Positions 25,902-33,344 of a stretch of DNA of 51,747 nt are shown piece after piece. Each line of letters begins with the position of its first letter. The first letter of the stretch is position 1. A program made the translations under genes and the position numbers. The notes under the pieces are model-generated. The model saw nothing but the letters and a program-made list of their open reading frames with translations. It ran no database searches and was not told the DNA's origin. Source of the DNA: Streptomyces echinatus (GTDB lineage: Bacteria > Actinomycetota > Actinomycetes > Streptomycetales > Streptomycetaceae); NCBI RefSeq assembly GCF_014203595.1, contig NZ_JACHJK010000029.1:1-51747 (forward strand). Direction: 5' to 3'.

Positions 25902-27053
25902 ATGACTCCTACGACGGAGACCACGGTCGGCATCGGCGGCGCTGCGGAGAGTACCGACATGGTGCTCAACATCGGTCCCCAGCATCCGTCCACGCACGGC
26001 GTCCTGCGGCTCAAGCTCGTACTGGACGGCGAGCGCATCGTGCACGCGGAGCCGGTGATCGGCTACATGCACCGGGGCGCCGAGAAGCTCTTCGAGGCAC
26101 GGGACTACCGGCAGATCATCGTGCTCGCCAACCGGCACGACTGGCTGTCCGCGTTCTCGAACGAGCTGGGCGTGGTCCTCGCCGTGGAGCGGATGCTCGG
26201 CATGGAGGTCCCCGAGCGCGCGGTGTGGACGCGCACCCTGCTCGCCGAGCTGAACCGGGTGCTGAACCACCTGATGTTCCTCGGCTCCTACCCGCTGGAG
26301 CTGGGCGGGATCACGCCGGTGTTCTACGCGTTCCGGGAGCGCGAGGTGCTCCAGAACGTGATGGAGGAGGTCTCCGGCGGGCGCATGCACTACATGTTCA
26401 ACCGCGTCGGCGGCCTCAAGGAGGACCTGCCGGCCGGCTGGACGGCCCGCGCCCGTGAGGCCGTCGCGGCCGTGCGCTCGCGCATGGACGTCTTCGACGA
26501 CCTGGTGCTCGGCAACGAGATCTTCCGTGGCCGCACGCGCGGCGTCGGGGCACTGGCTCCGGAGACGGTGCACGCCTACGGCGTGAGCGGACCCATCGCG
26601 CGCGGCTCCGGCGTCGACTTCGACCTGCGCCGTGACGAGCCCTACCTGGCCTACGGCAACCTCCAGGACGTCCTGAAGGTCGCCACCCGCGGCGAGGGCG
26701 ACTGCCTCGCCCGCTTCGAGATACTGCTGGACCAGACCCACAACGCCCTGGACCTCGCCGACGCCTGCCTGGACCGGCTCGCGGAGCTGCCGCCCGGCCC
26801 GATCAACCAGCGGCTGCCCAAGGTGCTGAAGGCGCCCGAGGGGCACACGTACGCGTGGACCGAGAACCCGCTCGGCATCAACGGCTACTACCTGGTCAGC
26901 AAGGGCGAGAAGACGCCGTACCGGCTGAAGCTGCGCTCGGCCTCGTACAACAACATCCAGGCGCTGACCGAGCTGCTGCCGGGAACGCTGGTGGCGGACA
27001 TGGTGGCGATCCTGGGGTCGATGTTCTTCGTGGTCGGCGACATCGACAAGTAG
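25902..27053 (+). CDS. nuoD2: NADH-quinone oxidoreductase subunit D paralogue (stand-alone NuoD)
   Basis: A 383-residue protein of the NuoD/49-kDa complex I subunit family, with NIGPQHPSTHGVLRLKL (H28, H32), YMHRGAEKLFE (H57, R58) and the C-terminal NNIQALTELLPGTLVADMVAILGSMFFVVGDIDK. Length is close to normal NuoD. No other nuo gene lies nearby, so this is a second, stand-alone copy as known in Streptomyces; the main nuo operon must be elsewhere. ATG 25902 follows GGGG; ATG 25959 is a possible shorter start. R58 corresponds to the arginine methylated by NDUFAF7 in mitochondria, and a MidA/NDUFAF7-like gene is the convergent neighbour. Whether it enters complex I is unknown. Confidence 0.92.
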   Translation: MTPTTETTVGIGGAAESTDMVLNIGPQHPSTHGVLRLKLVLDGERIVHAEPVIGYMHRGAEKLFEARDYRQIIVLANRHDWLSAFSNELGVVLAVERMLGMEVPERAVWTRTLLAELNRVLNHLMFLGSYPLELGGITPVFYAFREREVLQNVMEEVSGGRMHYMFNRVGGLKEDLPAGWTARAREAVAAVRSRMDVFDDLVLGNEIFRGRTRGVGALAPETVHAYGVSGPIARGSGVDFDLRRDEPYLAYGNLQDVLKVATRGEGDCLARFEILLDQTHNALDLADACLDRLAELPPGPINQRLPKVLKAPEGHTYAWTENPLGINGYYLVSKGEKTPYRLKLRSASYNNIQALTELLPGTLVADMVAILGSMFFVVGDIDK

Positions 27054-27121
27054 GCCGCCGCCCGGGCGGCCGGGCGCGCGGACCCAAGGTGTGGACAGGG
27101 GTGCGGACCCGCGGGTGTGGT

Positions 27122-28255
27122 TCACCGGCCGGGTGAGTCCTCGGGGCCCGGCTCCAGGGCGCCCGGCTCCAGGGGGTCCGGCTCCAGGGGGTCCGGGATG
27201 CCGACCGGCTGCAGGAGCCAGCCGAAGTCGCCGAGACCGCCGGGTGCCGTGAGTTCGGCGGCCTCCCCGGCGCTCGCGAGGGCGCGTACGTAGGCCGCGG
27301 GATCCGTCGAGGCCAGCGCGAGCGCGGGGCGTGCGCCGGTGAGGCCGAGGGCATGCAGCGCAGCGCGTTGCGTGAGCAGGCGTGCGCCGGAAAGCTCACG
27401 CGCCCGTTCACCGGTCTCCCGCGCCGTGCCGGAGGGCGTGCGCGGCGTGGCCGGGGCCACCGCGCACGCGTCCAGTGCCACGTGCGCCGTGATGTCGCAC
27501 GAGCCGTCCGGCACGGGCGCCGTCTCGCGCCCCTCCCGGAAGCCGGTGAGCGTCCCGAACGGAGGGCGCGCGCCCGCGGTGTGCGCGTAGTCCACGGCCA
27601 CCGCGAGCCCTCGCACCACCCGGTCCACGGCCGCTCCCCAGGCCCGGTCCCGGGGCAGGCCGATCTCCGCCCGCAGCCCCTCCTCGGCGGGCAGCGGCCA
27701 CCAGCGCGCGAGCCAGCCGGCCTCCTCGCCCGTCACGGGCTCCCCGAGCCGCTCGGAGCCGTCCTCCGTGACGAGCACCAGCCGGGGCACGCCGGCGGAG
27801 TCCACCTCCACGACGTCCACGGGGACGTTGTCCAGCCACTCGTTGGCGAACAGCAGCCCGCTGACCTCGTCCGGGAGCTCCCTCAGCCAGGTGATCCGCG
27901 CGTCCAGGCCGGCCGGGCGGTCGGCGACGTCGACGGCGTACGCACGCACGCGTGCGGCCACGTCGGCGGGCAGGGCGGCGAGCACCCCGGTGACCAGCTC
28001 GCCCCGCCCGGCACCCATGTCGACGAAGTCCAGCACCGCGGGCCGCCCCAGAGCCGCGTCCACCCGGCACAGCAGCCCGGCCACGGCCCGCGCGAACAGC
28101 GGGGAGGCGTGCACGGAGGTGCGGAAGTGACCGGCCGGGCCCTCCGGGCGGCGGTAGAAGCCACCGGGTCCGTACAGAGCCGTCTCGGCCGCCGCGCGCC
28201 AGCCGCGTGGGCCGGAATTCCCGCGGAAGTCCTCCACTGTCGTCTCATCCGTCAC
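27122..28255 (-). CDS. MidA/NDUFAF7-type SAM-dependent methyltransferase
   Basis: A 377-residue protein of the MidA (DUF185) family. Landmarks in order are ALYGPGGFY, HFRTSVHASPLFARAVAG, the SAM-binding VDMGAGRGELVTGVL, ANEWLDNVPVDVVEV, AVDYAHTAG, GTLTGFREG, CDITAHVALDA and TQRAALHALGL, all parallel to known MidA/NDUFAF7 motifs. NDUFAF7 dimethylates an arginine of the complex I NDUFS2 (NuoD) subunit during assembly. Here the gene is tail-to-tail with a nuoD paralogue, 68 bp apart. GTG 28255 is selected because TAGTCT lies 6 nt upstream; GTG 28261 would sit against the -10. The C-terminus carries PLEP repeats. Confidence 0.82.
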   Translation of the reverse strand: MTDETTVEDFRGNSGPRGWRAAAETALYGPGGFYRRPEGPAGHFRTSVHASPLFARAVAGLLCRVDAALGRPAVLDFVDMGAGRGELVTGVLAALPADVAARVRAYAVDVADRPAGLDARITWLRELPDEVSGLLFANEWLDNVPVDVVEVDSAGVPRLVLVTEDGSERLGEPVTGEEAGWLARWWPLPAEEGLRAEIGLPRDRAWGAAVDRVVRGLAVAVDYAHTAGARPPFGTLTGFREGRETAPVPDGSCDITAHVALDACAVAPATPRTPSGTARETGERARELSGARLLTQRAALHALGLTGARPALALASTDPAAYVRALASAGEAAELTAPGGLGDFGWLLQPVGIPDPLEPDPLEPGALEPGPEDSPGR

Positions 28256-28261
28256 CGGCAC

Positions 28262-28267
28262 AGACTA
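28262..28267 (-). promoter_or_regulatory. -10 element TAGTCT of the MidA-like gene
   Basis: On the minus strand TAGTCT ends 6 nt before GTG 28255, the same geometry as other leaderless starts in the window. Confidence 0.45.
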
Positions 28268-28360
28268 GGCGCACAGATGATCACGGCCTCCACCTTGGGG
28301 AGTACGCGCGCCCGGCACGGATCGGCCCTTCGGTTGACCCCTGCACGCATCCGGTTTCCC

Positions 28361-28366
28361 TACTCT
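28361..28366 (+). promoter_or_regulatory. -10 element TACTCT of the histidine kinase gene
   Basis: TACTCT ends 7 nt before GTG 28374; no Shine-Dalgarno is present. Confidence 0.5.
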
Positions 28367-28373
28367 GGGTTAC

Positions 28374-29579
28374 GTGCAGCGCCTCTATGACTTCCTCCGC
28401 CGCCACCCGACGTGGGTCGACGCCTTCTGGGCCGTCGCCCTGTTCGGGGTGTCCGCGCTGAGTGTGGTCACTCTCGACGGGGTGCGTGGTCACCACGGGA
28501 CGGCCGCCGGGGGGATCATCGTCTCCGTCGCCCTGTGCGTCGTCGTGGCGCTGCGCCGCCGGCTCCCGGAGCCGATGCTGCTGCTCGCCCTCGGGACCGG
28601 ACTGGCCCAGCTGGTCCTGGACGTCGAGACGACCCCCGCCGACTTCGCCATGCTCGTGATCACCTACACGGTCGCGGCGATAGGCGCGCTCTGGGCCTCC
28701 CGGCTCGCCCTCGCCGTCAGTCTCTGCGCGGCGACCGTGGCCCAGATCCGCTGGCCGGACGAGCACAGCAGCTTCGCCGGGCAGATCGCCATAGCGGTCT
28801 TCCAGACGGTGCCCTTCGCCCTCGCCTGGGTGCTCGGCGACTCCATGCGCACCCGGCGCGCCTACTTCGCCCAGCTGGAGGAGCGCGCGGCCCGTCTGGA
28901 GAAGGAGCGCGAGGCGCAGTCGAAGGTCGCGGTGGCCGCCGAGCGCGCTCGGATCGCGCGCGAGCTGCACGACGTCGTCGCGCACAACGTGTCGGTGATG
29001 GTGGTGCAGGCCGACGGGGCCGCCTACGTCATGGACGCCGCGCCCGACCAGGCGAAGAAGGCCCTGGAGACGATCTCCTCCACCGGCCGTCAGGCCCTCG
29101 CCGAGATGCGCCGCCTGCTGGGCGTGCTGCGCACCGGCGAGCACCAGGAGAGCGGCGAGTACGTCCCGCAGCCCGACGTCGAGCAGATCGACGACCTCAT
29201 CGAGAAGTGCCGCAGCTCCGGCCTCCCGGTCGACTTCAAGGTGGAGGGCACCCCGCGCCCGCTGCCCAGCGGAGTGGAGCTGACCGCGTACCGGATCGTG
29301 CAGGAGGCGCTCACCAACACGCGCAAGCACGGCGGGCCCAACGCGGGCGCGAGCGTCCGGCTGGTGTACTTCGACGACGGTCTCGGCCTGCTCGTCGAGG
29401 ACGACGGCAAGGGAGCGCCGCACGAGCTGTACGAGGAGGGCGGCGCCGACGGGCAGGGACACGGCCTGATCGGTATGCGCGAGCGGGTCGGCATGGTCGG
29501 CGGCACGCTGGACGCCGGGCCGCGCCCGGGCGGAGGATTCCGCATCAGTGCCCTGCTCCCGCTCAAGCCGGCGCACTGA
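28374..29579 (+). CDS. Sensor histidine kinase, HisKA_3/DesK-NarX type
   Basis: A 401-residue membrane kinase. The N-terminal ~155 residues contain about five transmembrane helices with short loops, so it probably senses a membrane or intramembrane signal. The HisKA_3 box is ARELHDVVAHNVSVM with the phospho-acceptor H199, and the HATPase domain includes ALTNTRKHGGPNA (N box) and GHGLIGMRERVGMVGG. The partner response regulator begins 106 nt downstream. GTG 28374 looks leaderless. The signal and targets are unknown. Confidence 0.93.
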   Translation: MQRLYDFLRRHPTWVDAFWAVALFGVSALSVVTLDGVRGHHGTAAGGIIVSVALCVVVALRRRLPEPMLLLALGTGLAQLVLDVETTPADFAMLVITYTVAAIGALWASRLALAVSLCAATVAQIRWPDEHSSFAGQIAIAVFQTVPFALAWVLGDSMRTRRAYFAQLEERAARLEKEREAQSKVAVAAERARIARELHDVVAHNVSVMVVQADGAAYVMDAAPDQAKKALETISSTGRQALAEMRRLLGVLRTGEHQESGEYVPQPDVEQIDDLIEKCRSSGLPVDFKVEGTPRPLPSGVELTAYRIVQEALTNTRKHGGPNAGASVRLVYFDDGLGLLVEDDGKGAPHELYEEGGADGQGHGLIGMRERVGMVGGTLDAGPRPGGGFRISALLPLKPAH

Positions 29580-29685
29580 CCCTGCCGCAGGCCCCCTGTT
29601 GACCCCCGCACCACCCCTTGCCGACGGCGCCCGGAGACGGCGTACGGCGGCGGGGGCGGCAACCGAAGACACGGAAGAGGACCCG

Positions 29686-30357
29686 ATGACGATCCGCGTG
29701 ATGCTCGTCGACGACCAGGTGCTGCTGCGCACCGGATTCCGGATGGTGCTCGCCGCCCAGCCGGACATGGAGGTCGTCGCGGAGGCGGGCGACGGCGTGG
29801 AGGCCCTCCAGGTGCTGCGGTCCACCGCCGTCGACGTCATCCTGATGGACGTCCGCATGCCGAAGCTGGACGGTGTGGAGACCACCCGGCGGATCTGCGG
29901 GGAGCCGGACGCGCCGAAGGTCCTCATCCTCACCACGTTCGACCTGGACGAGTACGCCTTCTCCGGGCTGAAGGCGGGCGCCTCCGGCTTCATGCTCAAG
30001 GACGTGCCGCCCGGGGACCTGCTGGCCGCCATCCGCGCCGTGCACAGCGGTGACGCGGTCGTGGCGCCCTCCACCACCCGGCGCCTGCTGGACCGTTTCG
30101 CGCCGATGCTGCCCTCCACCGGCAAGGAGCCGCAGCACAAGGAGCTGGAGCGGCTCACCGAGCGGGAGCGGGAGGTGATGGTGCTGGTGGCGCAGGGCCT
30201 GTCCAACGGCGAGATCGCGGCCCGGCTCGTGCTGAGCGAGGCGACGGTGAAGACCCATGTGGGCCGCATCCTGACCAAGCTCGGCCTGCGCGACCGGGTG
30301 CAGGTGGTCGTGCTGGCGTACGAGACGGGGCTGGTGCGCGCCGGCGGCCACGGCTGA
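29686..30357 (+). CDS. NarL/LuxR-family response regulator
   Basis: A 223-residue regulator with an N-terminal receiver domain (phospho-acceptor D55 in VILMDVRMP; K near residue 105 in GFMLKDVPP) and a C-terminal LuxR-type helix-turn-helix from LTEREREVMVLVAQGLSNGEI. The ATG follows GAAGAGG (29674-29680) at good spacing. It pairs with the upstream HisKA_3 kinase. Convergent with the ArsR gene, with 48 bp between stops. Confidence 0.94.
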   Translation: MTIRVMLVDDQVLLRTGFRMVLAAQPDMEVVAEAGDGVEALQVLRSTAVDVILMDVRMPKLDGVETTRRICGEPDAPKVLILTTFDLDEYAFSGLKAGASGFMLKDVPPGDLLAAIRAVHSGDAVVAPSTTRRLLDRFAPMLPSTGKEPQHKELERLTEREREVMVLVAQGLSNGEIAARLVLSEATVKTHVGRILTKLGLRDRVQVVVLAYETGLVRAGGHG

Positions 30358-30405
30358 CCGGAAGCGGCGGCGGGCCAGGGCCGGCCGGGCCGGTGGCGAT
30401 GCCCG

Positions 30406-31512
30406 CTACCGGAGTATGCCCTCCAGGAAGTCGCTGCCCAGCCTGGCGACGACGGTGACGTCCAGCTGGTGCAGCACGTACCGGCCGCGGCGGCGGGTGG
30501 AGACCAGGCCCGCCTTCTTCAGGACGCTCAGGTGCCGGGATATCTCGGGGGCCGTCATGTCGTGGAACTGCGCGAGCTCGCTGGTGGTGTAGGCGCTGCG
30601 CGCCAGATGGCGGCAGAGCCGCATCCGCACGGGGTGGGACAGGGCGCTCATCCGCAGCGCGAGCTGTTCCACGGAGGGCGGGGCCGCCAGCTCGGGTGAG
30701 CCGACGGGGTAGTGCAGCACCGGCTGCCAGCCGTACCGGTGCAGGACGCTCAGGTGCGGCCAGCCCAGGCTCGTCGGGACGAGGAGGAGGCCCCCGTCCG
30801 CCGTGGCCGAGCTGCAGCTGCCCAGCTTGTCGACCGTGATCGTGGCGGCATTCTCGTCGAGCGTCACGGTAGGCGACACCGCCGCCAGCGCCTCGGCCAT
30901 GCCCCGGCGCAGCAGGAGGTCCGTCTTGTGGCGGGCGTCCGCCGCGAGCTGGTGCTTCAGCCGGGACCAGGTCTCCGCGAAGAACGCCTCGTCGCAGTCC
31001 TGCACGAACTGCCGCACCCAGGCCCGGATCCGCGGCGGGTCGCAAAGCAGCCGCTCGGCGAACCGCACCTGCCGGGGCCCGCGCGAGGCGGCCAGCTCCA
31101 GCGCCCGGCGGCGCACGTCGGCGTCGGCGAGCGCGGAGGGGCCCTGCGCGCCGTACGGCAGCGCGCAGGTGAACTCCATCGCCGCGTCCACGAACTGTTC
31201 GTCCGTCAGTTTGTCCAGCAGGTCCAGGTCTTCGGCGAGGGTGGCACCGGGCAGCGTGCTCCGGCCCGCGACGCCCGCGAACGGCAGGAACAGGTCCGAG
31301 AAGGTCGAGCGCCAGAGGAAGTCCGCCTCGCACATCCGGTCGGCCAGGTGGGTGTCCAGCCGGGCCGTCACGCCCGTCACCCAGCCCTGCAGTCCGGGGT
31401 GGTGCCCCGGCTCCGACAGCGCGTGCAGCGCCATGCCCAACTCGGCCAGGGGCGAGGGGACGGCGGCGATCCTCTCCGGCCGCAGCCCCGCGATGTCGAT
31501 GCGCACGCTCAT
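30406..31512 (-). CDS. ArsR-family winged-helix regulator, long form
   Basis: A 368-residue protein. The C-terminal ~90 residues form an ArsR-type winged helix: LALRMSALSHPVRMRLCRHLARSAYTTSELA then MTAPEISRHLSVLKKAGLVSTRRRGRYVLHQL. The N-terminal ~270 residues resemble the DUF5937-like domain attached to ArsR regulators in Streptomyces and may bind a ligand. The CxC-type metal site of classical ArsR is not obvious. A perfect palindrome upstream of its ATG is a likely operator shared with the divergent small gene. Confidence 0.83.
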   Translation of the reverse strand: MSVRIDIAGLRPERIAAVPSPLAELGMALHALSEPGHHPGLQGWVTGVTARLDTHLADRMCEADFLWRSTFSDLFLPFAGVAGRSTLPGATLAEDLDLLDKLTDEQFVDAAMEFTCALPYGAQGPSALADADVRRRALELAASRGPRQVRFAERLLCDPPRIRAWVRQFVQDCDEAFFAETWSRLKHQLAADARHKTDLLLRRGMAEALAAVSPTVTLDENAATITVDKLGSCSSATADGGLLLVPTSLGWPHLSVLHRYGWQPVLHYPVGSPELAAPPSVEQLALRMSALSHPVRMRLCRHLARSAYTTSELAQFHDMTAPEISRHLSVLKKAGLVSTRRRGRYVLHQLDVTVVARLGSDFLEGILR

Positions 31513-31550
31513 GCCCCCATGGTGCCCGCCGCCACCGACAACCGGGCCGC

Positions 31551-31573
31551 CGATTGACGGCGGACGTCAATCG
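31551..31573. promoter_or_regulatory. Candidate ArsR operator, 8-bp inverted repeat
   Basis: CGATTGAC (31551-31558) and GTCAATCG (31566-31573) form a perfect inverted repeat with a 7-nt centre, 39 bp upstream of the arsR ATG and 145 bp upstream of the divergent small gene. Confidence 0.55.
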
Positions 31574-31717
31574 ACGCGACTTCCCCCGCCGGGCGGCGCA
31601 GTCTGGAGCACCGGGGCAGCCGCGGAGCCCGATCACTCACCGAGCGGTCGTCGACAGTCGGCGACCGAGTCGACGACCAGTCAGCGATCACTCGACGTCC
31701 CGAGAAGGCGATCCGCC

Positions 31718-31927
31718 ATGAGCATCACCCAGCAGTACCTCCTCGACAGCCACCGCGCCCGTCTGCACGGCGAGCCGGAGCCGCCCGCGCCGGGCCGTCA
31801 CGACGTCGCCGTGGTCCGCGAGCTGCGCGACTACCGGCGCTTCCGCGCGGTCATCGCCGGGCGCCCGGCGCACGGACGCCTCCGGCAGGCCCTGAGCCGC
31901 TGGCTGCGCCCCCGCGCACTCGGCTGA
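31718..31927 (+). CDS. Small basic protein, unknown function
   Basis: A 69-residue Arg-rich protein (MSITQQYLLDSHRARLHG...) with no membrane segment or known domain. AAGG (31705-31708) precedes the ATG at 9 nt. Short, basic ORFs beginning with a similar QQYLLD segment are frequent in Streptomyces. Its divergence from arsR across a palindrome suggests control by that regulator. A stretch of cgac/gtcg-rich imperfect repeats fills 31600-31700 before it. Confidence 0.6.
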   Translation: MSITQQYLLDSHRARLHGEPEPPAPGRHDVAVVRELRDYRRFRAVIAGRPAHGRLRQALSRWLRPRALG

Positions 31928-31976
31928 GCCGCGCGCCCCACCGGGCCCCGCCGGGCCGTGTGCCCGGCGCGCTCGG

Positions 31977-33161
31977 CTACGCCCGCTCCGGCAGGCGGTC
32001 CACGAAGTCCCGCACGGCCGCGCGGACGTCGTCCGCCGTCCACTCCAGGCCGGCGGCGGCCACCGTGACCTCCGTCCAGGCCAGACCGGGCCCGCCGGCG
32101 TTCCAGGGGCTCGAGAACAGGAACACCGCGCTCTCCTCCGCCTGCCGCACCGCCGCCTCCGCCGGCCCCTCGGAGTCGTACGGCAGCCAGACCTGGAACT
32201 GATGGGTGTGCGGCACCCCGGGGTGCACTCGCGCCCACGGCAGCCCGGCCTCGGCGAACCCCTCGCGCAGCGCGGCGGCGACCACGCGCGCGTGGCGGAC
32301 GTAGTCGGGCAGCCGGGGCAGCTCCCGCTCCAGACCGACCAGGGCGGACAGCGCGGTCGGGAACTGCTGGAAGATCATGCCGCCGTAGCGGTGCCGCCAG
32401 GTCTTCGCCTCCTCGATCAGGGTCAGCGGGCCGGCCAGGGCCGCGCCGCCGAAACCGCCGAGGGACTTGTAGAAGGACACGTAGACGCTGTCCGCAAGGC
32501 CCGCGATCTCCCGCAGTGGGCGCTCGAAGTGGACGGTGGACTCCCACAGGCGGGCGCCGTCGAAGTGCACGACCGCGTCGCGCTCCCGCGCGGCCTCGAC
32601 GACGTCGTTCAGCTCCTCCCAGGTGGGCAGCAGGAAACCGGCGTCCCTGAGGGGAAGTTCCAGCATCAGTGCCCCGAAGGGCTCGGCGAAGTCGCGTATC
32701 TCCGCGGCCGTGGGCAGCCGGGGCTCGCTGGTCACATGGACCGGGCGCAGGCCGCTGAGCTGGCTGAACGCGTCCCGCTCGTGCACTTCGGGGTGACCCA
32801 GGGGATGCAGGGCCACCGTGGGGCTGCCGGTGCGGGCCGCCCAGCAGCGCAGGGCCACCTGCTGCGCCATCGTCCCGGTCGGGAAGAACGCGGCGGCCTC
32901 CGTGCCGAGCAGCGCGGCGACCCGTTCCTCCACAGCGGCCACGATCCGGTTGCCGTAGATGTCGGTCGGCTCGTCCACGTCGTAGACGTCGGGGGCCGCC
33001 TCCGTCAGCTCCGCGAGGCGCTCCCGGATCGATCCGCCCGTGCTCGCGCGTGCCAGCGTGCGCCGCACCTGCCGGTGGGCGGTCGCGCGCCGCTCACGCA
33101 GCCGCTCCTGCGCCGACCGTTCCCCGCCCTGCTCCATCTCCAGCCCAGCTGTCTCCGTCAT
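31977..33161 (-). CDS. Threonine-aldolase-like PLP enzyme (beta-eliminating lyase fold)
   Basis: A 394-residue fold-type I PLP enzyme of the low-specificity L-threonine aldolase/beta-eliminating lyase family. AAFFPTGTMAQQVAL is the cofactor phosphate-binding region, D201 lies in HFDGARLWE and K232 in SFYKSLGGFGGA is the Schiff-base lysine. Expected reactions are retro-aldol cleavage of beta-hydroxy amino acids to glycine, but the substrate is not certain. ATG 33161 is used, with a weak upstream region. It is divergent from the DUF2520-panC operon. Confidence 0.85.
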   Translation of the reverse strand: MTETAGLEMEQGGERSAQERLRERRATAHRQVRRTLARASTGGSIRERLAELTEAAPDVYDVDEPTDIYGNRIVAAVEERVAALLGTEAAAFFPTGTMAQQVALRCWAARTGSPTVALHPLGHPEVHERDAFSQLSGLRPVHVTSEPRLPTAAEIRDFAEPFGALMLELPLRDAGFLLPTWEELNDVVEAARERDAVVHFDGARLWESTVHFERPLREIAGLADSVYVSFYKSLGGFGGAALAGPLTLIEEAKTWRHRYGGMIFQQFPTALSALVGLERELPRLPDYVRHARVVAAALREGFAEAGLPWARVHPGVPHTHQFQVWLPYDSEGPAEAAVRQAEESAVFLFSSPWNAGGPGLAWTEVTVAAAGLEWTADDVRAAVRDFVDRLPERA

Positions 33162-33240
33162 GGCGTGGATCATGCCGTGCCCGACCGGCGGGGGACACCG
33201 GGATTTCCACGCGGGGCCCGGGGCCGAAGCGTGGGGAAAC

Positions 33241-33257
33241 CCACAGCCTGTGGACAA
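33241..33257. promoter_or_regulatory. Palindrome overlapping a single DnaA-box sequence
   Basis: CCACAG-C-CTGTGG (33241-33253) is a perfect palindrome. It overlaps TGTGGACAA (33249-33257), which on the minus strand is TTGTCCACA, the Streptomyces DnaA-box consensus. It lies between the divergent aldolase-like gene and the panC-nad operon. Confidence 0.5.
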
Positions 33258-33344
33258 CCGGTCGGCGCCGGAACGAGATAGCGTTAACATGACGAGAAAT
33301 CGTCCGGTACCCAGAGCGGACTGGAACGGGAAGGCCGCCGTCGC

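Noticed and set aside
33241..33257. Replication origin
   Set aside because: Only one DnaA-type box is present and the neighbouring genes are not dnaA/dnaN.
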